From DTU063 sp001512695 (lineage in GTDB: Bacteria > Bacillota > Thermosediminibacteria > Thermosediminibacterales > Tepidanaerobacteraceae): a stretch of 12,343 nucleotides of DNA. The stretch spans positions 1-12,343 of the forward strand of contig JBASOM010000133.1 of the NCBI GenBank assembly GCA_049658265.1, in the 5' to 3' direction. Position 1 is the first letter of the stretch, and each line of letters starts with the position of its first letter. Below, piece after piece: positions 1 to 6,784 of this stretch. The position numbers and the translations under genes were made by a program. Below the pieces are notes generated by a model, which was given only the letters and a program-made list of their open reading frames with translations, was not told the origin of the DNA and made no database searches.

Positions 1-373
1 CAATAAGACCCTATGCCAAAAGATTTGAGCATAATTACTATTAAGTTAACACAAATATATCAATAAATTGTTCATGCAAAATGATAGGCATTATGAGTAA
101 GGAGGGATTTTCCCCAGATTTGTCAAACCATATCTCTAGCAGCTAAAGCTTTTCGTATGATACACCATTTCCCGAAATAATGGTTTGACTTGTGTTTAAA
201 AGACGTCTAGCTATTATATTGTCAATAATTATCTTATTATCAAAGATGAATTGTTTGAGTAGAACAAAGAAGTCTTTATAATTAATCCAATAAAACAGTT
301 ATTTTCAAAATATATGCACTTTATTTTGAAATAGAGATGGAATAAGAGAGTAGTCAAGTATGCTTTTGAAGGT
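1..373. other. AT-rich stretch with no recognisable gene
   Basis: I see no convincing coding region here; the antisense reading frame that runs through 229-498 lacks a ribosome binding site and looks fortuitous. The stretch contains a 10-bp inverted repeat at 122-131 and 180-189 and a short GGGA/TCCC hairpin at 104-114. A GGAGGG at 101-106 resembles a ribosome binding site but has no open frame after it. Confidence 0.5.
122..189. repeat. 10-bp inverted repeat with 48-nt loop
   Basis: GTCAAACCAT at 122-131 is perfectly complementary to ATGGTTTGAC at 180-189. The loop contains a smaller AGC-TAAA-GCT hairpin near 141-150. It is not followed by a T-run, so it is not an intrinsic terminator. It could be a structured RNA, a recombinase or transposase binding site, or chance; the sequence alone does not decide. 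Confidence 0.4.
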
Positions 374-616
374 ATGGTGAAGTTATTTATGATCATAAAT
401 GAAAATTTGGATAAACTCTGCTTAGAGCTAATAGCAATTGCAGAAGAAATAGGCCAAATGAAAAATATAGAATGCGATATGGAGCCAGGACCTGCCAAGG
501 AACAATTAAAGCGCCTAATACGACAAAAGCAGTACCAGGCACTTTTCTATATGGATAAGATCGAAAACTTATCTAATGATAAAAGGAAGAATACCAAAAA
601 ACAATTTAAAATATAA
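374..616 (+). CDS. Small hypothetical protein, helical and charged
   Basis: I do not recognise this 80-residue protein. It is rich in Glu, Lys, Leu and Ile, has no membrane segment or signal peptide, and looks mostly helical, with a basic C-terminal tail (SNDKRKNTKKQFKI). The start is uncertain. ATG 374 has GAAGG only one or two bases upstream, which is too close. GTG 377 sits better behind the same GAAGG. ATG 389 (MIINENLDKLC) is preceded by GGTGA at about eight bases. I keep the longest form. It is the only + strand gene in the left flank and points towards the divergently placed regulator pair, so it may be cargo of the inferred element. It does not show the Spo0E signature, although size and charge are similar. 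A real gene is likely but not certain. Confidence 0.45.
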   Translation: MVKLFMIINENLDKLCLELIAIAEEIGQMKNIECDMEPGPAKEQLKRLIRQKQYQALFYMDKIENLSNDKRKNTKKQFKI

Positions 617-689
617 AATATCATTTTCTACGTTTCTTGCGTAAGAAGTTAATACGCAGATTAATTAGACTACACGTTTAAGCTTGAAT

Positions 690-926
690 CTACCTTAGCT
701 TTTCTAACCAAATGGAGACCGCGAAAATGGTATAAGAGGAGGGGACTTGCCATCCCCCCTCTACTCGATTTATCTGATCGTTGCTTTCTGGATCGAACTT
801 AAGCTTTCCCTCTATAATCATTTTTATTACAGCTTTGGCATAAAAATCAGCAGCTTTTTCTACGTGCTCTTTACAGTCATCGTTACCTCTTTTAAATTGA
901 TGTCTTGCTCTGATTTTATTTGTCAT
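690..926 (-). CDS. Small hypothetical protein downstream of the XRE regulator
   Basis: This is an unrecognised 78-residue protein. I start it at ATG 926 (MTNKIRARHQ), because AGAGG lies about seven bases upstream; a TTG three codons earlier sits too close to that site. The N-terminal half is basic and hydrophilic. The C-terminal part has a Gly-Gly-Trp (GGWQVPSS) followed by an aromatic, hydrophobic helix-like end (YTIFAVSIWLEKLR). It begins 22 bases after the stop of the two-HTH regulator on the same strand, so the two are probably co-transcribed. Such a pairing suggests a partner, target or antagonist of the regulator, but nothing in the protein itself shows a function. Transcription runs leftwards, into the inferred element. 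Confidence 0.6.
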   Translation of the reverse strand: MTNKIRARHQFKRGNDDCKEHVEKAADFYAKAVIKMIIEGKLKFDPESNDQINRVEGGWQVPSSYTIFAVSIWLEKLR

Positions 927-948
927 CTTCAATCCTCTTTAAATTCCC

Positions 949-1416
949 TCATGTATTCATTTTACGAAACTTGACATCCAATATTTCCTCCATTTTACTA
1001 ATATACGATGGTAACGGATACCTTTCTTTACGCTCCCATCGTGTAACTGTATTCACGTGGCATCCCAATATATCTGCTAACTGCTGTCTAGTTAGTTCTT
1101 TTGCAAGACGGGCTTCTTTTATTTTTTCAGCAATGTTTGGGATTTTATTTTCATTCTCAGCCGGAATGAAGTGTTTGAGCTTAACGCCTAATATATTTTC
1201 AAATTTTTCCACATCCAACCTTCTAGGGTACTTGATGTCGTTTTCGTAATAGTATATACTCATTGTTGAACAATTTGCAATCTTTGCCAACTGTTCTTGC
1301 GTTAATCCCTGCAATAGCCTTGCTGTTTTAAAAACTTCACCAAAAGTTTTGGCATTTTTCAAAGACTCTACGAGCGCATCCCGACGCTTTTTTTCATGCT
1401 GTTGAATTTCGTGCAT
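949..1416 (-). CDS. Transcriptional regulator with two XRE-type HTH domains
   Basis: The 155-residue protein has two XRE/Cro-type helix-turn-helix units. The first is at about residues 26-80 (GLTQEQLAKIANCSTMSIYYYEN). The second is at about 95-150 (ELTRQQLADILGCHVNTVTRWER). It has no peptidase, sensor or membrane part. The tandem arrangement suggests binding to two adjacent half sites or pseudodimer binding by one chain. The frame stays open to GTG 1524, but those 36 extra residues run antisense through the junction and comM-derived DNA, so they cannot be native to the element. ATG 1416 is the only ordinary start between the junction and the first HTH. It has no clear Shine-Dalgarno site, so the start is uncertain. 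The gene faces away from comM and is followed by a small partner gene, as in phage or element control modules. Confidence 0.75.
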   Translation of the reverse strand: MHEIQQHEKKRRDALVESLKNAKTFGEVFKTARLLQGLTQEQLAKIANCSTMSIYYYENDIKYPRRLDVEKFENILGVKLKHFIPAENENKIPNIAEKIKEARLAKELTRQQLADILGCHVNTVTRWERKERYPLPSYISKMEEILDVKFRKMNT

Positions 1417-1463
1417 CAGGTCAAATTTGATTACATGATAAGTTGGGTAGTGTTGGTATTTTT

Positions 1464-1491
1464 GTACCGCACGGATGTCCGTGTGGTTTTT
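1464..1491. other. Probable attachment-site junction (att half-sites) in comM
   Basis: CCGCACGGA (1467-1475) and TCCGTGTGG (1478-1486) form an imperfect inverted repeat, with one mismatch, around the dinucleotide TG (1476-1477). ComM homology begins at the codon starting at 1476 (Cys of CPCG), where intact ComM proteins have Asn-Pro before it and this sequence has His-Gly. The homology break and the dyad centre therefore coincide. Large serine recombinases use sites with imperfect dyads and a central dinucleotide crossover, and this fits that geometry. The hairpin is followed by TTTTT (1487-1491), so it could also act as a terminator of transcription entering comM. Confidence 0.45.
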
Positions 1492-1961
1492 ACGGGGACC
1501 CATTTCATGAATGTACTTGTACACCGCATCAAATCAACAAATATCTTTCAAAAATATCTGGTCCTTTAATGGACAGAATAGATATGCAATTACAAGTAGC
1601 GCCGGTAAAATATGCCGATTTGGAGGGACCAAGCACTACAGATTCAGAGTCCATCAGAAAACGAGTTGAGATTGCAAGATTAATGCAATTGGAAAGATAT
1701 AATGGGCAAAAAATACATTGCAATTCGCAGCTTACCCCGAGCCTTATGCAAAAATACTGCAAATTAGATAAAAGCGGCAAATTGTTAATGAAAGAAGCCT
1801 TTCACAACATGAAGTTGACTGCTAGGGCCCACAATAAAATATTAAAAGTAGCCAGGACTATAGCGGATTTAGATGGCAAAGACTCCATTAAAGAGTATCA
1901 TCTAGCTGAAGCATTACAGTATAGGAATCTAGATAAATACTATCAAAATATCAGATCATGA
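1476..1961 (+). pseudogene. comM: comM (yifB) C-terminal fragment, Mg-chelatase-like AAA+ ATPase
   Basis: The remaining 161 codons match the C-terminal third of ComM/YifB (usually about 500 residues). They include the cysteine cluster CPCG...ECTCTP, the ISGPLMDRID stretch of the AAA+ core and the Mg-chelatase-type C-terminal helical domain (LTARAHNKILKVARTIADL). The N-terminal Lon-like domain and the Walker A and B motifs are missing, so the fragment cannot hydrolyse ATP. In Gram-negative bacteria ComM is a branch-migration helicase that helps integrate incoming DNA during natural transformation. The frame stays open leftwards across the junction to TTG 1443, adding foreign codons, but no ribosome binding site is seen. 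The sequence beyond the break is intact, with no frameshift, which suggests a recent or reversible interruption. dprA follows after 160 bases. Confidence 0.85.
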
Positions 1962-2096
1962 TAAAGATAAAACCATAAGCTCCGCATAATACAATCTCGC
2001 GGTCGGGTATCAATATGCTTCTTATTATTTGTAAGCTAGACAGACTTATAATGTAAGTATTTTCCTGCAATCGATTTCGTCATTAGGTAGATATTT

Positions 2097-2116
2097 TGAT
2101 ATAATACTTTGGGAGG
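2097..2116 (+). promoter_or_regulatory. Extended -10 promoter and RBS of dprA
   Basis: TATAAT at 2100-2105 carries an upstream TG (TGATATAAT), an extended -10 form that needs little -35 contact; no good -35 is visible. The ribosome binding site GGGAGGT (2111-2117) follows almost at once, so a transcript from here would have a very short leader. This weakens the call. A second TATAAT lies at 2047-2052, also with a poor -35. Confidence 0.4.
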
Positions 2117-2121
2117 TCATT

Positions 2122-3213
2122 ATGAAAGAAAGTAGTTTGCTTTTAGTTGCTTTAAATCTCTTTCCGGACCTTGGTTCGATAAAAATACAAAGTATAGCAG
2201 AAAAGTATAATAGTTTTTCCGAATTTATGAAAGCAGATGCTGAGGAATTATTAGACGTTCCGGGAATTGGAAAAAAATTATGTGAAAGAATAATAACACA
2301 TAGATCGAAAATTGAACCTTATAGTGAAATTGAAAAAGCAACTGAGCAAAAGGTCAGTATAGTAACCCTATTTGATGAAGAATATCCCGAGAGATTAAAG
2401 GAAATCTATGATCCTCCTCCTGTCTTATATATTAAAGGTGATAAATCTGTATTAAACAATAGATCAATTGCCGTTGTTGGTTCGAGAAAGGCTTCTACGT
2501 ACGGAAGGCGCGTCGCCACAAATTTTGCAAAAGAACTTGCCTTAATGAATATAAATGTAGTTAGCGGCATGGCACGGGGCATCGATTCTTTTGCTCACAA
2601 AGGAGCTATAGAAGCTGGTGGCCCTACTACGGCAATACTTGGATGCGGAATTGATATTGTATATCCACCTGAAAATAGGGTTTTGATGCAGGAGATAATA
2701 GAATGTGGTTGCATAATTTCCAGTTTCCCTATGGGAACAACACCTCTTCCGGCGAATTTTCCCGCGAGAAATCGCATTATCAGCGGATTATCCTTAGGTA
2801 CTTTAGTGGTAGAGGCTGCAGAGAGGAGCGGTTCATTAATAACCGCTGATTTTTCGTTGGAGCAAGGAAGAGAAGTCTTTGCAGTTCCCGGAAATATCTA
2901 TAGCCCGTATAGCCGTGGTACACATAAATTAATCAAACAGGGGGCAAAATTGGTGGAAAGTGTAGAAGACATTTTAGATGAGCTTTATCTGGAAAGACAA
3001 GCTAATATGATTAATGAAGGAGCAATTGATTTTCAAAAATTAACCCGATCAGAAAAAATCCTTTATGAACTGATAGATTACCACCCGATACAAATTGAAG
3101 AACTTATAGAAATGTCGCAACTTGATTCCAATAAAACAAATGCGGTTTTAACCCGGCTTGAACTTAAAGGTTTGATACTTGCTCTTCCCGGAGGTTATTA
3201 TGTTAGAAATTGA
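2122..3213 (+). CDS. dprA: DNA processing protein DprA (Smf)
   Basis: DprA binds incoming single-stranded DNA during natural transformation, protects it and loads RecA. The 363-residue protein has the usual three parts. A helix-hairpin-helix region lies at about 40-60 (ELLDVPGIGKKL). A Rossmann-like core at about 85-285 carries GSRKAS (120-125), SGMARGID (148-155), FPARNRIISGLS (213-224) and EAAERSGSLITA (231-242). A C-terminal winged-helix domain lies at about 305-363. GGGAGGT five bases ahead fixes the ATG. Many non-competent Firmicutes keep dprA in this same place before topA, so its presence does not prove competence. Here it sits next to a broken comM, so at least one other transformation-linked gene has been lost. 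The topA promoter -35 overlaps its stop codon. Confidence 0.97.
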   Translation: MKESSLLLVALNLFPDLGSIKIQSIAEKYNSFSEFMKADAEELLDVPGIGKKLCERIITHRSKIEPYSEIEKATEQKVSIVTLFDEEYPERLKEIYDPPPVLYIKGDKSVLNNRSIAVVGSRKASTYGRRVATNFAKELALMNINVVSGMARGIDSFAHKGAIEAGGPTTAILGCGIDIVYPPENRVLMQEIIECGCIISSFPMGTTPLPANFPARNRIISGLSLGTLVVEAAERSGSLITADFSLEQGREVFAVPGNIYSPYSRGTHKLIKQGAKLVESVEDILDELYLERQANMINEGAIDFQKLTRSEKILYELIDYHPIQIEELIEMSQLDSNKTNAVLTRLELKGLILALPGGYYVRN

Positions 3214-3239
3214 CTTTTGCGAGATAAAGTTATTATAAT
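3210..3239 (+). promoter_or_regulatory. Sigma-A type promoter of topA
   Basis: TTGACT (3210-3215) and TATAAT (3234-3239) are separated by 18 bases, close to the vegetative consensus (5/6 and 6/6). The -35 contains the TGA stop of dprA. The predicted start of transcription near 3246 leaves a leader of about 36 bases before topA. This is the best promoter in the window and probably drives topA-trmFO. Confidence 0.7.
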
Positions 3240-3281
3240 ATATTACTGGTTGTTAGTTACAAAGTAAAAAAGGTGGTTTTA

Positions 3282-5351
3282 ATGTCAAAATCTTTAATAA
3301 TTGTTGAATCGCCTGCGAAAGCAAAAACCTTAAGCAAATACTTAGGAAAGAAATACAAGGTAGCAGCTTCGATGGGCCATGTAAAAGACTTGCCTAAAAG
3401 TCAATTAGGTATCGATATAGAGTCGAATTTTGAACCTAAGTACATTACCATACGAGGAAAAGGGCCCTTATTAAACAATTTAAGAAAAGAAGCAGCAAAA
3501 GCAGATAATGTCTTATTAGCTACCGACCCCGACCGCGAGGGAGAGGCCATATCATGGCATTTGGCAAGCACATTAGGCTTGCCTGAGGACAAACCCTGTA
3601 GGATCGAGTTTCATGAAATTACAAAAGATGCAGTGCTAGAATCGTTAAAACACCCGAGGACAATAAATAAGGACTTGGTTGAGGCACAGCAGGCCAGGAG
3701 GATACTGGACAGATTAGTAGGCTATAAGATAAGCCCAATTTTATGGAGAAAAGTCAAGTGGGGCCTTAGTGCAGGCAGAGTACAGTCGGTGGCTGTGAGA
3801 ATTATATGTGATAGAGAAAAAGAGATTAGGGATTTTGTTCCAAATGAATACTGGACAATTGATGCAGATTTAACAGACGGTAGCAATAAGATTCGTGCAC
3901 GTTTGCATTCAAAAAATGATGATAAGCTTGTAATTGAAAACAAAGAACAGGCAGAGAAAATCTTAAAAGAAATAGAAAATGAGAGATTTCAAGTAATAGA
4001 AGTAAAAAAAGGAACAAGAAAAAGAAGCCCTTCTCCTACTTTCACAACCAGCAGCATGCAGCAGGAAGCCTCTAGAAAGTTGGGCTTTACTGCAAAGAAA
4101 ACCATGATGGTTGCCCAACAGTTATATGAGGGTTTGGATGTGAAAGGCGAGGGCACCGTAGGTCTTATTACCTATATGAGAACCGACTCTACACGGGTTT
4201 CCGATCAAGCAAAACGTGAAGCTGCCGCGTATATTGAGAGCAACTTCGGTAAGGATTATTTAGGCCATGGAGATGCCTCACGCAAAAGCACAAAAAATGT
4301 ACAGGATGCCCATGAAGGCATAAGACCAACTTCAGTATTTAGGTCACCTGATAAAGTAAAGGATTCTCTTACGAAGGATCAATTTTTGCTGTACAAACTT
4401 ATTTGGGAAAGATTTACCAGCAGCCAAATGGCTCCTGCCATTTATGATACAATATCTATCAGAATCAAAGCCGGAGAGTATATCTTTGTAGTTTCAGGTT
4501 CAACTCTTAAATTCCCCGGCTTTATGTTGCTGTATACGGAAGGATCCGATGAAGAATCTGAGAGGGAAGAAAATCACATTCCGGATTTAAGAAAAGGACA
4601 GACCCTAGAATTGCTAAAGTTAGTTCCTGAACAGCATTTTACGCAACCACCCCCCAGGTATACTGAAGCAATGCTGGTCAAAGTCCTCGAAGAAAAAGGT
4701 ATAGGCAGGCCAAGCACCTATGCTCCAACGATTGATATAATACAAAAACGAGGATATGTGGAGAAGGAGAGAGGGCGCTTTAAACCTACAGAACTGGGAG
4801 AAATAGTGGTGCAAATTTTGCAAGAATTTTTCAGAGAAATTGTAGATATAGACTTTACCGCTGAGATGGAGGAACAGCTTGATAAAATAGAGTCAGGTCA
4901 TCAAAATCGACAGGAAGTCTTAAAGTCTTTTTATAGCACTTTTGACAAGCAGGTAAAAACTGCCGAACAGGAACTCGAAAAAGTAAAGATCGAAGACGAG
5001 GTAAGTGAAGAGAAGTGTGAACTCTGCGGCAGGAACATGGTTATCAAGAGAGGCAGATACGGCAAGTTCCTAGCCTGTCCTGGCTTCCCTGAATGTAAAA
5101 ACACTAAGCCCATTGTGACCGAGATAGGCGTAAGCTGTCCAGATTGCGGAAACCCCTTGGTTGTAAGGAGGACTAAGCGTGGAAGGATATTTTACGGTTG
5201 TTCCGATTACCCCGATTGCAAGTTTGTTTCTTGGAATAAACCGAGCGGGAAATCATGTCCACAATGCGGAAGCTTTATGGTTATTAAAAATAGCAAAGGA
5301 AAAGAATACGAAGTTTGTTCAAACAAAGAGTGTGGCTATAAAGCAAAGTAG
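3282..5351 (+). CDS. topA: DNA topoisomerase I (type IA)
   Basis: TopA relaxes negative supercoils by cutting one strand through a 5'-phosphotyrosine link. The 689-residue protein starts with a Toprim domain containing Glu9 and the acidic triad Asp82-Asp84-Glu86 (TDPDREGE). The catalytic tyrosine is Tyr298 in ITYMRTDSTR. The C-terminus carries three four-cysteine zinc fingers starting at about residues 579 (CELCGRNM), 619 (CPDCGNPL) and 659 (CPQCGSFM), the usual set for clostridial TopA. I chose ATG 3282 (MSKSLIIVESPAKAK) because AAAGGTGG lies six bases ahead; an in-frame GTG at 3273 lies inside that ribosome binding site. All catalytic residues are present. trmFO follows after 18 bases without a terminator, so the two are likely co-transcribed. 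Confidence 0.98.
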   Translation: MSKSLIIVESPAKAKTLSKYLGKKYKVAASMGHVKDLPKSQLGIDIESNFEPKYITIRGKGPLLNNLRKEAAKADNVLLATDPDREGEAISWHLASTLGLPEDKPCRIEFHEITKDAVLESLKHPRTINKDLVEAQQARRILDRLVGYKISPILWRKVKWGLSAGRVQSVAVRIICDREKEIRDFVPNEYWTIDADLTDGSNKIRARLHSKNDDKLVIENKEQAEKILKEIENERFQVIEVKKGTRKRSPSPTFTTSSMQQEASRKLGFTAKKTMMVAQQLYEGLDVKGEGTVGLITYMRTDSTRVSDQAKREAAAYIESNFGKDYLGHGDASRKSTKNVQDAHEGIRPTSVFRSPDKVKDSLTKDQFLLYKLIWERFTSSQMAPAIYDTISIRIKAGEYIFVVSGSTLKFPGFMLLYTEGSDEESEREENHIPDLRKGQTLELLKLVPEQHFTQPPPRYTEAMLVKVLEEKGIGRPSTYAPTIDIIQKRGYVEKERGRFKPTELGEIVVQILQEFFREIVDIDFTAEMEEQLDKIESGHQNRQEVLKSFYSTFDKQVKTAEQELEKVKIEDEVSEEKCELCGRNMVIKRGRYGKFLACPGFPECKNTKPIVTEIGVSCPDCGNPLVVRRTKRGRIFYGCSDYPDCKFVSWNKPSGKSCPQCGSFMVIKNSKGKEYEVCSNKECGYKAK

Positions 5352-5369
5352 CTTTCTAGAGGTGATGCT

Positions 5370-6668
5370 ATGGTAGCTGTTAAAGTGATAGGGGGCGGTC
5401 TAGCAGGATGCGAAGCCGCATGGCATCTGGCAGAAAACGGAATTAAGGTTGATTTATATGAAATGAGACCCAGTAAGTCTACTCCTGCACACCATACCGA
5501 CAAACTGGCAGAATTAGTGTGTAGCAATTCTTTCAGGTCCAATGAAATAACAAACGCCGCTGGTCTCCTAAAAGAGGAAATGAGAATATTGGGCTCAATT
5601 GTTATGAAAGTCGCGGAAGAGACTTCGGTTCCAGCTGGTGCAGCCTTAGCCGTAGATAGGGAAAAGTTTTCATCCAAAATAACTAAAATGATAATAAATC
5701 ATCCAAATATAAGGTTTCATGTAGAGGAGATCAGAGAAATTCCGGAGCCTCCTACAATTGTAGCAACGGGGCCCCTTACCTCTGAAGCTATGTCTAAAGC
5801 TGTTGCCGAGCTATTAGGAAGCGAGCACCTTTACTTCTACGATGCAGCAGCGCCAATTATCACAAGTGAATCAATCGATTGGGAAAAGGCTTTTTGGGGC
5901 TCCAGATACGATAAAGGGGATGCCGATTATGTCAATTTACCCCTCACACAGGAAGAATATGATATTTTTTATAATGAACTTATTGCAGCCAAGACGCATC
6001 CCTTAAGGGACTTTGAAAAACCCATGTTTTTTGAAGGCTGCATGCCTATTGAAGAAATGGCAAAACGAGGCTACAAGACGTTACTTTTCGGTCCTTTAAA
6101 ACCCGTTGGGATCATAGATCCGAGAACAAGAAAGCAGCCCTTTGCTGTAGTCCAATTGAGAAAAGAGAATAATGAAGGTACTTTATTTAATATTGTCGGC
6201 TTTCAAACTAGTTTAAAATGGGGAGAACAAAAAAGAGTCTTCGGACTAATTCCCGGTTTGGAAGATGCCGAGTTTATACGGTATGGTTTCATTCACAGAA
6301 ATACTTTTATTTTAAGTCCTCTTCATTTAAAAGCTACATTAGAGTATAAAGGAATAAGTGGCTTATTTTTTGCAGGGCAGATAACAGGTGTTGAGGGTTA
6401 TATTGAATCAGCAGCTTCCGGTATAATTGCGGGATTTAACATGAAAAGACTTCTTAAAGGCCAAAGACCACTTGAACCGCCCACAGAAAGCGTAATTGGA
6501 GCTTTGCTGAATTATATATCTTCTGCAGATCCCGCTAGCTTTCAACCAATGAAAGCAAATTTCGGTATCCTATCACAACTCCCTCATAAGGTAAAAGATA
6601 AAACCCTTCGAAAAAAACTTTTGGCTGAGCGGGCCTTAGAGTTTATGTCGAAATATGTCAAATTATGA
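5370..6668 (+). CDS. trmFO: Methylenetetrahydrofolate-tRNA-(uracil-5-)-methyltransferase TrmFO
   Basis: TrmFO makes m5U54 in the T-loop of tRNA, using methylenetetrahydrofolate as carbon donor and FAD as reductant. The 432-residue protein opens with an FAD-binding Rossmann motif (VIGGGLAGCEAAW, residues 6-18). It contains the conserved Cys51 in LVCSNSFRSN and Cys224 in FEGCMPIE, which match the two cysteines known to be needed in the B. subtilis enzyme (Cys53 and Cys226). Near the end, FFAGQITGVEGYIESAASG is the second FAD-contacting signature. GAGGTGA five bases ahead supports ATG 5370. The older name gid reflects confusion with GidA/MnmG, but the length (432, not about 630) and the cysteines identify TrmFO. 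Its position between topA and xerC is the conserved one. Confidence 0.97.
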   Translation: MVAVKVIGGGLAGCEAAWHLAENGIKVDLYEMRPSKSTPAHHTDKLAELVCSNSFRSNEITNAAGLLKEEMRILGSIVMKVAEETSVPAGAALAVDREKFSSKITKMIINHPNIRFHVEEIREIPEPPTIVATGPLTSEAMSKAVAELLGSEHLYFYDAAAPIITSESIDWEKAFWGSRYDKGDADYVNLPLTQEEYDIFYNELIAAKTHPLRDFEKPMFFEGCMPIEEMAKRGYKTLLFGPLKPVGIIDPRTRKQPFAVVQLRKENNEGTLFNIVGFQTSLKWGEQKRVFGLIPGLEDAEFIRYGFIHRNTFILSPLHLKATLEYKGISGLFFAGQITGVEGYIESAASGIIAGFNMKRLLKGQRPLEPPTESVIGALLNYISSADPASFQPMKANFGILSQLPHKVKDKTLRKKLLAERALEFMSKYVKL

Positions 6669-6709
6669 AAGAGTTTTTTCAAAAAAAAATAACAAGCCAA
6701 AATATAAAT

Positions 6710-6721
6710 AATTTCGAAATT
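6710..6721. promoter_or_regulatory. Perfect 12-bp palindrome upstream of xerC
   Basis: AATTTCGAAATT is a perfect palindrome lying just upstream of the proposed -35 of the xerC-hslVU-codY unit. Its position suits an operator, but no regulator can be assigned. It resembles a shortened CodY box (AATTTTCWGAAAATT) without matching its spacing. Confidence 0.3.
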
Positions 6722-6726
6722 TAATC

Positions 6727-6758
6727 TTGCATAATTTTTAAACTTATGATACTATAAT
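6727..6758 (+). promoter_or_regulatory. Probable promoter of xerC-hslVU-codY
   Basis: TTGCAT at 6727-6732 can pair with TACTAT at 6750-6755 (17-base spacing) or with the better TATAAT at 6753-6758 (20-base spacing, too long). Either way transcription would start after about 6761, which argues against the upstream ATG 6761 as the xerC start and for ATG 6785. Confidence 0.45.
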
Positions 6759-6784
6759 AAATGTTAATTGAGAGGTTTGATGAT

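Larger units (their letters stand above)
1..1475. mobile_element. Right end of a probable integrated element interrupting comM
   Basis: This stretch is not part of the conserved dprA-to-fliF block and stops exactly where ComM homology begins at base 1476. It carries an XRE-type regulator with a small downstream partner on the - strand and one short + strand gene, which is typical cargo for the edge of a phage or integrative element. No integrase, transposase or relaxase is visible, so the element type is inferred. An imperfect dyad at the junction fits a site-specific recombination site better than a random break. The alternative is an old rearrangement that merely truncated comM. The left limit is unknown because it lies outside the window. 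Confidence 0.45.

Noticed and set aside
229..498. 89-codon - strand open frame in the left flank
   Set aside because: It overlaps the more plausible small + strand gene, is very rich in Ile, Ser and Phe as expected from AT-rich DNA, and has no ribosome binding site.
735..762. GC-rich hairpin AGAGGAGGGG / CCCCCCTCT as a terminator
   Set aside because: It lies within the coding end of the 78-residue gene and has no T-run on either strand.
5336..5677. 113-codon - strand open frame across the topA-trmFO boundary
   Set aside because: It is antisense to conserved coding sequence of both genes, and no promoter or ribosome binding site is seen.
6646..6652. Perfect Spo0A heptamer TGTCGAA
   Set aside because: It lies inside the trmFO coding end, about 75 bases before the xerC promoter; a 7-mer is expected by chance in a window of this size.
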